Positions 39,041-47,976 of a stretch of DNA of 64,000 nt are shown here, piece by piece (positions within the stretch are counted from its first letter, which is position 1; the number at the start of each line of letters is the position of its first letter). Below the pieces are notes generated by a model, which searched no databases, was not told the origin of the DNA, and saw only the letters and a program-made list of their open reading frames with translations. The position numbers and the translations under genes are program-made. The stretch spans positions 1 through 64,000 of the forward strand of contig JANWXM010000007.1 of the NCBI GenBank assembly GCA_025055285.1. The letters run 5' to 3'. Source of the DNA: Saprospiraceae bacterium (GTDB lineage Bacteria > Bacteroidota > Bacteroidia > Chitinophagales > Saprospiraceae).

Positions 39041-40711
39041 CTAAGGCAAGACTGCTTCTACTAACCGGCGCACGTAAGGCGTGGGCGGCTCATGAATCAG
39101 GCGCTCGGAGGTGTCTAACGCCTCGAACTGGCCGCGATAGAGCACTAAGATGCGGTCGCACATGTGATGTAATACGCGCAAGTCGTGAGATATAAACACG
39201 TATGTCAAGTTAAGGTCGCGTTGAAGATCGAGCAGCAAGTTGAGAATCTCGGCCTGTACTGAAGCGTCTAGGGCCGACGTAATTTCGTCGCAAACCAGCA
39301 ACTGTGGCCGTACAGCTAAGGCACGAGCTAAACATATGCGCTGGCGCTGCCCTCCCGAAAGCTCATGTGGGTAGCGATGGATGAAATCTGCAGACAGACC
39401 TATGCGCTCCAATAGTTCTACTACAGCCCGCCGATACTCGCGCTCAGTAGCACAGAGGCGGTGTACTACCATTGGCTCCTGCAAGGCGTAACCTACCGTC
39501 AAGCGCGGATTAAGTGAGCGATAGGGATCCTGAAATACAATTTGCACCTCGCGGCGCATTTGGCGTCGCACTTCCATAGACATGACATTCAAAGGAAGAT
39601 TGCGATAGTACACATTTCCCTTGCTCGGCGCCTGGAGAGCTGCTATGACTCGCCCCAGTGTGCTTTTGCCCGAACCTGACTCACCTGCTACTCCCAAGAT
39701 TTCGCCCGGGAAAACATCTAGGCTGAGATCACTTAGAGCCTTCACCCCCTGACACGCGCCCAGCCAGCAACGACGGCGCTCAGGATAATATACGCTTACC
39801 GCCTCAAGGCGAACGAGAGGCGCCTGAACGTATAGCTGCGCGTGCCGATACGCTCTATCACTGCTAGACACCGGCGGAGGAGGCGAGTAGGCTTCGCCCA
39901 AGCGCACCACCTCACTTAAGGAGGGCAACCGTTGGAGTCGACATCGCAACTCGGGTTGACAGGTCACCAACCCCCGTGTATAGGGATGCTTCGGCTTGTT
40001 CAATAGGGCGGGAACCGTTTCCATTTCCACCATTTCACCACCGCGCAAGACCAGTACTCGATCCGCCGTTCGCGCCACAACCCTTAGATCGTGACTGATT
40101 AATATTGTCGTTAAGCCTTCTTTCTGACGCAGATCGGAAAGCAACTGTAGAACACCCTGTTGAGTAACGGTATCTAATGCCGTAGTAGGCTCATCCGCAA
40201 TCAACAATCGAGGACAACCTGCTAATGCCATGGCCAACAGTACGCGCTGTTGCTGTCCACCGGATAACTCGTGTGGGTAAGCCCGATAAATGCGCGCCGG
40301 TTCCTCTAAACAAACCCGCTCTAGCAGGGCCATTACCTGCTGGCGTATTTGCCGAGCCGTTCCTCCTCGATGCCGTCGAATGACTTCCGCTATTTGAAAC
40401 CCACACCGAAACAATGGATGCAAAGCCGTAGCAGGCTCCTGAAACACAATGCCTATCTCTCGACCGCGTACCCAAGCCGATATCGGCCGGCCGTCGAAGA
40501 TTATTTCGCCTTTTGAATGAGCGCCCTTAGGCAGCAAAGCCATTAGGGCTAGCGCCAACGTACTCTTGCCCGAACCTGATTCGCCAACAATACCTAGGCT
40601 TTCGCCCGGTAAAAGGTCAAAGCTTATTCCTCTGAGCACCTCTACCGACCGAGCAGGCTGACCGTAAGCGACACTTAATGCTCGAACAGAGAGTAACGGT
40701 GAGACAGACAT
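39041..40711 (-). CDS. Duplicated ABC transporter ATPase, peptide/nickel (Dpp/Opp) type
   Basis: A 556-residue fusion of two ABC ATPase domains, like E. coli GsiA or YejF. Domain 1 has Walker A GESGSGKST near 43, LSGGQQQR and LLIADEPTTALD. Domain 2 repeats GESGSGKST near 345, with LSGGQRQR and LLVCDEITSALD. Each has the oligopeptide-type C-terminal tail (KHPYTRGLV and PPTPYVRRLV). It powers import of peptides or similar ligands with permeases and a binding protein that are not in the window. Confidence 0.92.
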   Translation of the reverse strand: MSVSPLLSVRALSVAYGQPARSVEVLRGISFDLLPGESLGIVGESGSGKSTLALALMALLPKGAHSKGEIIFDGRPISAWVRGREIGIVFQEPATALHPLFRCGFQIAEVIRRHRGGTARQIRQQVMALLERVCLEEPARIYRAYPHELSGGQQQRVLLAMALAGCPRLLIADEPTTALDTVTQQGVLQLLSDLRQKEGLTTILISHDLRVVARTADRVLVLRGGEMVEMETVPALLNKPKHPYTRGLVTCQPELRCRLQRLPSLSEVVRLGEAYSPPPPVSSSDRAYRHAQLYVQAPLVRLEAVSVYYPERRRCWLGACQGVKALSDLSLDVFPGEILGVAGESGSGKSTLGRVIAALQAPSKGNVYYRNLPLNVMSMEVRRQMRREVQIVFQDPYRSLNPRLTVGYALQEPMVVHRLCATEREYRRAVVELLERIGLSADFIHRYPHELSGGQRQRICLARALAVRPQLLVCDEITSALDASVQAEILNLLLDLQRDLNLTYVFISHDLRVLHHMCDRILVLYRGQFEALDTSERLIHEPPTPYVRRLVEAVLP

Positions 40712-40949
40712 AGTAAGACAGAATAGCGAGGCAATGATAAGTAGATTCTATTATCGGTCAGAGAGATGAGAGCTGCCTAAATACGTTGAGTTTCTAGAGG
40801 AATCGACCCGCTCAGGCAGAGCGCAGGCCATGCAGTTTAGGGAGAGAAATCCAATTTAGATTGCCAAGAATCCAATTTGGCTTTAAAAGTTTTGGCAAAA
40901 CCAACGGACATTCCATTACAAAGAAAGAAAGTAAAGTCTCGCAAGACAC

Positions 40950-40957
40950 TACATTTG
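40950..40957 (+). promoter_or_regulatory. -7 element abutting the DUF1028 gene
   Basis: TACATTTG matches TAnnTTTG exactly and ends four bases before the ATG at 40962, implying a leaderless or near-leaderless mRNA. No clear -33 box is seen. The rest of the 250-bp spacer to the ABC gene shows nothing. Confidence 0.45.
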
Positions 40958-40961
40958 CAGC

Positions 40962-42002
40962 ATGCTCTGGAATGCTTTTCCTCTTTCTAAGCGAGCGCTG
41001 CTTTTTGCGTCAATAGCTTTACAATGGAATACTAACATTGGACAGCGTCTGACCCAGGCCGAGGCTAAAGGATTTTTGTTTTCTCAAGAGCCGTTTGCGC
41101 ATACGTTCTCGATCGTAGCGCGCGATAGTGCCAACGGCGAAATGGGAGTGGCCGTGCAGAGCCATTGGTTTGGCGTAGGTGCTCTAGTTTCATGGGCTGA
41201 AGTAGGCGTAGGCGTTATAGCGACTCAATCGTTTGTCAACAAATCGTTTGGCCCGCGCAGATTAGCGCTCATGCGCCAGGGCTTAAGCGCCCAACAAGAA
41301 GCTCTCGACAGTCTGCTGAAGAATGATCCTGGTCGAGCAGTGCGTCAGGTAGCACTACTCGACGCAAAGGGGCGCGTTGCCGTGCACACCGGAGAAAGGT
41401 GTATTGCTTACGCATGCCAAACGACCGGAACACAATACTCGGTGCAGGCAAATATGATGTTGGGGCCCGACGTTTGTTCTGCAATGCAACTAGCTTGGGA
41501 GACAAGTCGAGGGCGTCCTCTGGCAGAGCGATTATTGCTAATGCTAGAAGCGGCTCAAGCGATGGGCGGCGACTTCAGAGGCCAACAGTCTGCTGTTCTA
41601 CTCATAGTGCGCGGTCAGCGCACTCAAACTCCTTGGGAAGATAGGCTTGTAGACCTACGGGTAGATGATCATCCTTCTGCTGTTGCGGAACTCCGCTGGC
41701 TCTACACCACACACCCGGCTTACGAATATATGAACTGTGGAGACCACTACCTGGAAATCAACAACATAGACGCTGCTATCCGCGAATACAGTTTGGCGCA
41801 CCGTTTGTTGCCTGAACGCGTTGAACTCCAATTTTGGACAGCCCTGACGCTAGCCAATGCCGGCCAGATGAATAAGGCGCTACCTTTATTCGCTGAAGCC
41901 TTTAAACAGGCTCCTATCTGGAAAATAGTACTGCCTCGCTTGCATGCCGCAGAGTTATTCAGCGTATCAGCTGCGGACATGGAACAAATCATGAAGCAAT
42001 AA
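40962..42002 (+). CDS. Exported DUF1028 (Ntn-hydrolase-like) protein with TPR tail
   Basis: A 346-residue protein. An N-terminal hydrophobic segment (about 12-28) may be a signal peptide. DUF1028 spans about residues 45-240: FSIVARDSANGEMGVAVQSH is the usual start, then VGVIATQSFVNKSFGPRRLALM and YSVQANMMLGPDVCSAM. The last 95 residues look like TPR helices (YLEINNIDAAIREYSLAH). DUF1028 proteins are thought to be Ntn hydrolases of unknown substrate. It is followed 74 bp on by the OmpA/TSP3 gene. Confidence 0.82.
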   Translation: MLWNAFPLSKRALLFASIALQWNTNIGQRLTQAEAKGFLFSQEPFAHTFSIVARDSANGEMGVAVQSHWFGVGALVSWAEVGVGVIATQSFVNKSFGPRRLALMRQGLSAQQEALDSLLKNDPGRAVRQVALLDAKGRVAVHTGERCIAYACQTTGTQYSVQANMMLGPDVCSAMQLAWETSRGRPLAERLLLMLEAAQAMGGDFRGQQSAVLLIVRGQRTQTPWEDRLVDLRVDDHPSAVAELRWLYTTHPAYEYMNCGDHYLEINNIDAAIREYSLAHRLLPERVELQFWTALTLANAGQMNKALPLFAEAFKQAPIWKIVLPRLHAAELFSVSAADMEQIMKQ

Positions 42003-42076
42003 TCTTCCTGTGCTATCCCCCATTCTTAGGGCCCATGCCTGCCCTCACTACCAGAAATCATCTCCTTCGGTTTATC

Positions 42077-43879
42077 ATGAGATATTTAGGTATCCTTTTT
42101 AAACTCTTGCTAGGGCTGATGCACTTGCAGGGGCAAACCATTTGGGAAATAGGTGCGATGGGTGGATTTACGGCTTACGCCGGTGATTTGAACGAACACG
42201 TATATTACGATTATAAAGTGCGCGAATTCGCCTACGGCATGCTTTTGCGCCGCCATTTTGGACCCACTATTGCTGTTCGCTTGAATTATCTGGGCGGAAA
42301 GATTGCTGGTGACGAATCACACTTCACCGAGCCATCTTGGCGTGCTGAGAGGCGCTTCAAATTTTCCAGCCAATTCCACGAGGGCTCTCTTTTGCTAGAA
42401 TGGGACTTGTTTGGTTATCGGCGCCGCAACGGCTGGCGTTTTCGCAGAATTTTTGGCCCGTACGCCTTTGTTGGAGCAGGATTCAACTACTTTCGCTCGC
42501 GTACCGATTACAATGACGAAGACCGCCCTAATCCTAATGTTTCCGCAGAGCGCATTCTTGCGGATAAGCAGGCTGCTCCGCCGCCTCCCACGCCTATCAT
42601 TCATTTCGGCGGTGGATTTAAGTGGGATATTGGCCGCTATTGGATACTAAGCGCTGAATTAGGCATGCGCCGTGTATTTTCCGATTACCTAGACGGCGTC
42701 AGCATTGCAGGTATTCCGGATACGGACGATTGGTTCGCCTTTGCAGGGATTGTTCTGTCGCATCGCATCCGTTACATAGACTCCGACCGCGACTGGATAC
42801 CCAATCGCCGAGACAAGTGTCCTCTGTCTGCCGGACCTCGGCGGTATCGCGGTTGCCCAGATGCTGACAAAGATGGTATCGTAGATGACTACGACGAGTG
42901 CCCTTTTATGGCTGGCGTACTTTCTGCTCGTGGATGCCCAGACCTAGATGGCGATGGCATTCAGGATAGCCTCGATTTGTGCCCTTCCACGCCTGGCTTT
43001 GCTCTTGCCTGCGGATGCCCAGACCGCGACGGCGATGCTATACCCGACATTGAAGACCAATGCCCAGACTTGCCTGGGTTGCATTATCTGGAAGGCTGCC
43101 CCGATGCCGATGACGACCGAATTCCTGACCCTGACGACGCATGTCCGCATGCTCCGGGAAAAATTCGCGCCCTCGGTTGCCCTGATGCCGACGACGATGG
43201 CGTTGCCGATCTGATTGACCTCTGTCCAGACTTATCGGGAGAGTGGAGACATTTAGGTTGCCCTGACAGCGATGAGGATGATCTTCCCAACTATGAAGAC
43301 CTCTGCCCACAACAAAAGGGCCTCCTCGCCCTACATGGCTGCCCAGACACCGACCACGACAACATTCCCGATTACGCTGACCGGTGCCCAACTCGCTCTG
43401 GTGACAAAGTCCTCCAAGGATGCCCAGATAGCGATGAAGATGGCCTAGCAGACCCTGACGACCGGTGCCCTTTCGTCGCAGGCACAGTGGCAGAGCGCGG
43501 ATGCCCAGAGCTCAAAAAACACGTGATAAAGCAGCTTAAACAAGCTAGCAAGCAAATTCAATTTGAGACGGGTTCTGACAAACTTACTCAAGCATCAATC
43601 CAAGTCGTCGAACAGATAGCAAACATTCTTTACAGCTATCCTAACTACCGTCTAATCATAGAGGGTCATACCGATAATCGAGGCAAGAAGAAGAGGAATC
43701 AAGAACTATCGGAGAGACGAGCTGCCCGATGCAAAGAGAAATTGATTGAACTAGGTATTGAATCTGAACGACTCCATTCCGTGGGATTCGGTCAAACAAA
43801 ACCGATTGCTAGCAACAAAACCGAAAAAGGGCGCGCGCTCAATCGCCGAGTAGAACTCCGCCTCGTACGAATGGATTAA
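42077..43879 (+). CDS. OmpA-family outer-membrane protein with nine thrombospondin type 3 repeats
   Basis: A 600-residue protein from ATG 42077, chosen because it starts a signal peptide (MRYLGILFKLLLGLMHLQG); ATG 42035 is possible. Residues about 20-235 resemble the DUF6089-type beta-barrel (AMGGFTAYAGDLNEH). Nine Asp-rich calcium-binding repeats of about 27 residues follow (about 236-480), each of the form DxDxDxIPDxxDxCP. The C-terminus is OmpA-like (IQFETGSDKL, VIEGHTDNRG, NRRVELRLVR) and should bind peptidoglycan. It anchors the outer membrane to the wall, the repeats acting as a rigid spacer. Confidence 0.93.
   Translation: MRYLGILFKLLLGLMHLQGQTIWEIGAMGGFTAYAGDLNEHVYYDYKVREFAYGMLLRRHFGPTIAVRLNYLGGKIAGDESHFTEPSWRAERRFKFSSQFHEGSLLLEWDLFGYRRRNGWRFRRIFGPYAFVGAGFNYFRSRTDYNDEDRPNPNVSAERILADKQAAPPPPTPIIHFGGGFKWDIGRYWILSAELGMRRVFSDYLDGVSIAGIPDTDDWFAFAGIVLSHRIRYIDSDRDWIPNRRDKCPLSAGPRRYRGCPDADKDGIVDDYDECPFMAGVLSARGCPDLDGDGIQDSLDLCPSTPGFALACGCPDRDGDAIPDIEDQCPDLPGLHYLEGCPDADDDRIPDPDDACPHAPGKIRALGCPDADDDGVADLIDLCPDLSGEWRHLGCPDSDEDDLPNYEDLCPQQKGLLALHGCPDTDHDNIPDYADRCPTRSGDKVLQGCPDSDEDGLADPDDRCPFVAGTVAERGCPELKKHVIKQLKQASKQIQFETGSDKLTQASIQVVEQIANILYSYPNYRLIIEGHTDNRGKKKRNQELSERRAARCKEKLIELGIESERLHSVGFGQTKPIASNKTEKGRALNRRVELRLVRMD
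42779..43513 (+). repeat. Nine thrombospondin type 3 protein repeats
   Basis: Tandem units of about 81 bp inside the OmpA-family gene, each encoding an Asp-rich calcium loop and a CP...GCP cysteine pair. The units differ at most codons, so this is old protein-level repetition, not a recent DNA duplication. Confidence 0.85.
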
Positions 43880-43918
43880 TCTAATATGTCTGGTGGGAAT
43901 AGAACTTCAAAGCGTTTC

Positions 43919-43951
43919 CTTGGAAATTTATCTTCTGGATCTTTATCTTCG
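43919..43951 (+). promoter_or_regulatory. Likely promoter of the RlpA-SPOR gene
   Basis: TTG at 43920-43922 and TATCTTCG at 43944-43951 are spaced 21 bases, close to the Bacteroidota -33/-7 consensus. Start of transcription near 43957 would give a leader of about 43 nt. Confidence 0.5.
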
Positions 43952-43999
43952 CAATAGCATCGCTCGAATCACTCTTTTTTCACTTAAATCCTTTAAATC

Positions 44000-44851
44000 A
44001 TGCTTTTGCAGCATAACGGCTTTGCCTTAGTTCCATGTTTTGTGATTTCATTTTTGTCTATCCTTGCACAAGGCGCTCGATTCGAAATCGGAAAATGTGG
44101 TTATTACGCTGATAGTTTTCACGGCAAAAAAACAGCTTCCGATGAAGCCTATGACAAGAATCTATTAACTGCTGCCCACAAATCCCATCCTTTTGGAACC
44201 ATCTTGCGTGTAACTCGCTTGGACAATAAAAAATCCGTAGATGTACGCGTTAACGACCGTGGCCCATACCTCAACGGCTATATTGTAGATGTTTCAGGTA
44301 GGGCAGCAAAGCTTCTCGGCTTAGACCGCGATGGAGTAGCTAAGGTAAAGGTTGAGGTTATCGAACCTACCATAACAAACGATACTACACCACAAAGATC
44401 CTTCTCAAAACCTACATCTCGGGTAACTATACCTACGGCCAGCTCTGCCTCACGCGATACTGCAGCCAAAAGGAAGAAACCTTTTGCTGCTGACACTGAA
44501 TTCCGTCCAACTCCTTCTCCTCGTCCGATTGCCTATGAAAACCAGAGCCCTCCTCCCTCAAATATTCTGAGCACATCGCAAGCCTATCAGATAAGCATCT
44601 ATTCTGTGCCCTCAGGAACTTTCGGTGTTCAATTAGTTTCTTTTTCTTCTTACGACTTTCTCTTCAATGAAGTCCAGAAAATCCACTCCAAATGGCCAAA
44701 CCAGGTCATTTTAAAGCATGTAAAAATAAATTATCGAGACGTTTTTAAGATAATCATTGGACCCTTTTCTTCGCGAAAAGAAGCCGAAAACTTCCAAAAA
44801 TCAGTAGCCAAGAAAGGTTATCCTCAATCTTTTGTTGTGGAGTTTTATTGA
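44000..44851 (+). CDS. RlpA-like septal-ring protein with SPOR domain
   Basis: A 283-residue exported protein with a signal peptide (about 1-25). The RlpA double-psi beta-barrel (about 30-115) has GKCGYYADSFHGKKTASDE, LTAAHKSHPFGTILRVT and VRVNDRGPYLNGYIVDVS, including the Asp essential for lytic transglycosylase activity in Pseudomonas RlpA. A Ser/Thr/Pro-rich linker (about 117-200) leads to a SPOR domain (about 208-283: FGVQLVSFSSYDFLF, FKIIIGPFSSRKEAENFQ) that binds denuded septal glycan. Role: septal wall remodelling. Confidence 0.88.
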   Translation: MLLQHNGFALVPCFVISFLSILAQGARFEIGKCGYYADSFHGKKTASDEAYDKNLLTAAHKSHPFGTILRVTRLDNKKSVDVRVNDRGPYLNGYIVDVSGRAAKLLGLDRDGVAKVKVEVIEPTITNDTTPQRSFSKPTSRVTIPTASSASRDTAAKRKKPFAADTEFRPTPSPRPIAYENQSPPPSNILSTSQAYQISIYSVPSGTFGVQLVSFSSYDFLFNEVQKIHSKWPNQVILKHVKINYRDVFKIIIGPFSSRKEAENFQKSVAKKGYPQSFVVEFY

Positions 44852-45194
44852 ACGAATGTGGTTTTGAGAAGACAAAGGCTTCTTCCTCTTCTTGACTAGT
44901 CAAGTAGGCCAACCATTGACGCTTGTCTTTTATCCTGGAAATCAGGCGATGGGAGAAACGAGCGGCTGGAAAATTCTTTCAATCCTCGACCCTGCTCACT
45001 AGAGCAGTCTGCTTTAATGCCCCACGACGAAACAGGTCTTAGTCTTAATCGTTTAGCCCTTTCACCGGCGAAAACTGTCAAAACGATCTAAAATTTAGTA
45101 TACGATATTGGAGCCTATGACCGAAGGCATAGGTTAATCCCTTGAGAAACTCAAGACAACTTCTTTACCAGGGAGGGCGTGTCTGCTCCATTAG
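44852..45194. other. Gene-free stretch before a candidate small RNA
   Basis: This is the first part of a 593-bp gap between the RlpA gene and the end of gcdH. No frame with coding character, no tRNA and no strong terminator is visible here. The promoter-like unit begins at 45195. Confidence 0.4.
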
Positions 45195-45327
45195 TTGAGC
45201 CGGTCAGACTATCCATATATTTTTGCATTTTTGCGCAAAGACCCGTCGACGGGTAACGCGAGTCAAGGCGGACTCCTTTTAGCCGCTCCCATTCCATAGC
45301 GGCAAATCAAATTGGAGAGTCTTTTTG
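45195..45327 (+). ncRNA. Candidate small non-coding RNA with own promoter and terminator
   Basis: A promoter-like pair (GTTG 45195-45198, 20-base spacer, exact TATTTTTG at 45219-45226) predicts a start near 45231. The predicted RNA of about 95 nt has a palindromic hairpin ACCCG-TCGA-CGGGT (45242-45255) and a 6-bp hairpin GCCGCT/AGCGGC (45283-45304). An outer pairing of GACTCC (45272-45277) with GGAGAGTC (45315-45322) follows, immediately before TTTTT. No open frame fits. It matches no RNA family I know by eye (not 4.5S, 6S, tmRNA or RNase P as far as I can tell). Confidence 0.35.
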
Positions 45328-45444
45328 TTTCAAGAAAAATCAGAGAAGAGCTCCCAACTTCTTCGCCTCCCTGTTAGCGCTTTGCCTTCTAAATCGATGT
45401 AGACTTTTCACTTAGAAAATTTTCCTCTCAAAAGGAGGAAAAAA

Positions 45445-46668
45445 CTATCTAAAGGCATCAAAACCTGTGATATCGTGGCCTGTAATGAGCAAGTGAATGT
45501 CGTGTGTACCCTCGTAGGTGAGGACAGTTTCCAAGTTCATCATGTGGCGCATAACAGGGTATTCATTGGTAATACCCATGCCGCCGTGGATTTGACGCGC
45601 TTCTCGAGCAACCTCCAGCGCCATCATAACGTTGTTGCGTTTTGCCATGGAAACTTGAGCAGGTGTAGCCTTCCCAGCATTCGCTAGAGTGCCCAATCGC
45701 CACGCAAGCAACTGAGCCTTTGTGATTTCTGTAATCATTTCGGCCAGTTTCTTCTGCGTTAACTGGAAAGCGCCAATGGGTTTGCCAAACTGTATGCGTT
45801 CTTTAGAGTAGCGCAATGCGGAGTCATAGCAGTCCAAAGCAGCTCCAATAGCCCCCCATGCAATGCCGTAACGCGCCTTTGTCAAGCAGCTTAGCGGGCC
45901 TCGCATACCCTCGACTCCGGGAAGAACATTCTTTTTGGGTACCCTTACGTCTTCAAAAACAAGCTCGCCTGTTATGCTAGCGCGAAGCGACCACTTGCCG
46001 TGAATTTCTGGAGTGGAGAATCCCTTCATCCCGCGCTCAACGATGAGACCAATTACTTTGCCATCTTCGCGCTTTGCCCATACAATAGCAATGTCGGCTA
46101 TAGGCGAATTCGTAATCCACATCTTGGAGCCATTGAGAATGTAGGCATTGCCGTCATCGCGCACATGGGTAATCATACCCGCCGGATTAGAACCATAATC
46201 GGGCTCCGTCAGACCGAAACAACCAATTAGCTCACCGGAAGCAAGCTTAGGCAAATAGTAGCGGCGCTGCTCTTCCGAACCGTATTTGTAAATAGGGTAC
46301 ATTACTAGTGACCCTTGCACTGAAGCCATAGAACGCACCGCCGAATCGCCGCGCTCTAATTCCTGCATGATGACGCCGTAGGCAATTTCATCCATGCCAC
46401 CTCCGCCATACTCCACCGGAATAGTAGGGCCAAAAGCACCGATCTCCGCTAGCCCTTTGAATAGATGGGTCGGACACTCCCCTCGCTCTGCATAGTCCTC
46501 GATAATCGGACTGACCTCTGACTTAACCCACTCGCGCACTGCTTCGCGTGCGAGCAGGTGTTCTGGTGAAAGCAATTCATCCACTTTGTAATAATCATGA
46601 TGCTGATAGCGATCTTCACGAACAGTGCGCCTTAGTGCATCTGTGTGTTCAAAAGTTCCTGAAGTCAT
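45445..46668 (-). CDS. gcdH: Glutaryl-CoA dehydrogenase (acyl-CoA dehydrogenase family)
   Basis: A 407-residue FAD enzyme that oxidises and decarboxylates glutaryl-CoA to crotonyl-CoA in lysine and tryptophan breakdown. IGCFGLTEPDYGSNPAGM and WITNSPIADIAIVWAK frame the FAD site. RASITGELVFEDVRVP carries the Arg expected for glutarate binding, and the catalytic Glu is in LTYEGTHDIHLL near the C-terminus. Sequence follows the GcdH subgroup rather than short-chain dehydrogenases. It is a single-gene unit with its own promoter at 46705-46738. Confidence 0.9.
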   Translation of the reverse strand: MTSGTFEHTDALRRTVREDRYQHHDYYKVDELLSPEHLLAREAVREWVKSEVSPIIEDYAERGECPTHLFKGLAEIGAFGPTIPVEYGGGGMDEIAYGVIMQELERGDSAVRSMASVQGSLVMYPIYKYGSEEQRRYYLPKLASGELIGCFGLTEPDYGSNPAGMITHVRDDGNAYILNGSKMWITNSPIADIAIVWAKREDGKVIGLIVERGMKGFSTPEIHGKWSLRASITGELVFEDVRVPKKNVLPGVEGMRGPLSCLTKARYGIAWGAIGAALDCYDSALRYSKERIQFGKPIGAFQLTQKKLAEMITEITKAQLLAWRLGTLANAGKATPAQVSMAKRNNVMMALEVAREARQIHGGMGITNEYPVMRHMMNLETVLTYEGTHDIHLLITGHDITGFDAFR

Positions 46669-46704
46669 CTCAACGATTTTTTATGCCTGTCTTTCTAAGC
46701 TGAA

Positions 46705-46738
46705 CAAAGGTACGGCCTTGTTGCTAGTTTACGCCAAA
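46705..46738 (-). promoter_or_regulatory. gcdH promoter
   Basis: On the minus strand TTTG (46738-46735) and TACCTTTG (46712-46705) are spaced 22 bases, one more than usual. The -7 element is an exact consensus match. The leader would be about 30 nt. Confidence 0.6.
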
Positions 46739-46751
46739 AATTTGCTTCCTG

Positions 46752-47330
46752 CTACTTTTTCTGATAGAGTCGAGTGCTCTCTATGTATTCTAAGACAGCA
46801 TCGGGCACTAAATAGCGAACAGACTTACCCGCCCGCAGGCACTCTCGGATGTACGTAGAAGAAATATCGAGCAAAGGTGCCGAGCATATTCGCACGCGCG
46901 GGTGTTCCGCTAACGCACCTACTTCTATTGACGGACGTCGGTATACGTAAATGTCGCACCGCTCTAAGAGTACCTCGTAGTTCTTCCACAAGGGCAAGGT
47001 AGCCAGATTATCGCCGCCCATAATGAGGGCAAACTCGTGACTTGGATATTTTTCCCACAAATACGCTAGCGTATCCACTGTGTAAGAAGGGCGCGGCAGC
47101 TTGAACTCAACGCTCGACGCCTCCAACAGCGGATTGTCGCCTATGCCCAATCGGACTAAATGCAAGCGATCGTAGTCGCGTGCTAGAGATTGCCTGGGTT
47201 TCAAAGGATTTTGTGGGCTGACCACCAGCCAGACTCTATCCAAGTCTGTCTGGGTAGCCATATAGTTGGCAATGATCAAGTGTCCAATATGAATAGGGTT
47301 GAAAGAGCCGAAAAACAAGCCTATCTTCAT
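46752..47330 (-). CDS. nadD: Nicotinate-nucleotide adenylyltransferase
   Basis: A 192-residue enzyme making deamido-NAD from nicotinate mononucleotide and ATP. The nucleotidyltransferase motif [19 protein letters not shown] (with the GH of the HxGH class) is at residues 4-22. [15 protein letters not shown] is in the middle, and the ISSTYIREC signature is near residue 160. The start overlaps the rbfA stop by four bases, so rbfA-nadD form a coupled pair. Confidence 0.95.
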   Translation of the reverse strand: MKIGLFFGSFNPIHIGHLIIANYMATQTDLDRVWLVVSPQNPLKPRQSLARDYDRLHLVRLGIGDNPLLEASSVEFKLPRPSYTVDTLAYLWEKYPSHEFALIMGGDNLATLPLWKNYEVLLERCDIYVYRRPSIEVGALAEHPRVRICSAPLLDISSTYIRECLRAGKSVRYLVPDAVLEYIESTRLYQKK

Positions 47331-47701
47331 GTCAACTTGGAGTGATTGTCTCCTTGCTGAATGCGATTAAGCAGATCTTCCACGCGATACATCTCGTCCA
47401 CAGTGTCGTCAAGAAAGAAAACGAGTTGAGGCACTCGACGCAGACTCTTTCCTATGCGGTTACCTAGTACATGGCGCAGACGAGAAAGATGCTCTTCCAA
47501 CTCTAAAATAATCTCCTGCTTGTTCTCTGTGCCGTACACGCTAATGTAGACCTTGGCCACTAATAGGTCTGGTGTCATCTTCACGTCAGTCACTGTCACT
47601 AACTTGTCTCGGCCGTAAATTAGAGAGCCCTCTTCCATAAGAATCATACTAAAGTGCCTTCGGATTAGCTCTCCCACCTGTCTCTGTCGTTTCGATTCCA
47701 T
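47327..47701 (-). CDS. rbfA: Ribosome-binding factor A
   Basis: A 124-residue KH-like 30S maturation factor. It starts [41 protein letters not shown] and [25 protein letters not shown] are family landmarks, ending with the helix [12 protein letters not shown]. It is first gene of the rbfA-nadD pair. The 275-bp gap to the end of the giant gene (47702-47976) shows no gene. Confidence 0.93.
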   Translation of the reverse strand: MESKRQRQVGELIRRHFSMILMEEGSLIYGRDKLVTVTDVKMTPDLLVAKVYISVYGTENKQEIILELEEHLSRLRHVLGNRIGKSLRRVPQLVFFLDDTVDEMYRVEDLLNRIQQGDNHSKLT

Positions 47702-47976
47702 ACTTCAAAAGGATTTTTAAATCGCCCTCTGCAAAGAGCGCCTCAACCGACGATGCTTCAAAACCCTAACAGCAAAGGTCGCATTTCGCAGCGATCTTTA
47801 CTACTTTTTTGCTTCGCTGGCATGGTTTGCAAGCTAAAGCAAGGCTGTAAGCATCTAGAAAGGGATTCGAGGGCTGTTGATTCTCGCTGTAGGGAAAGCC
47901 TCCTTGTCTGCACGTTTCTCCACGGACAAGTAGCAGCGAAAAGCAGAGAGGATGGCTTTCTGTTTTCGAATGCTTC

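Noticed and set aside
42779-43513. 81-bp periodicity that could be taken for a CRISPR or tandem DNA repeat
   Set aside because: The units are divergent at DNA level and encode thrombospondin type 3 repeats.
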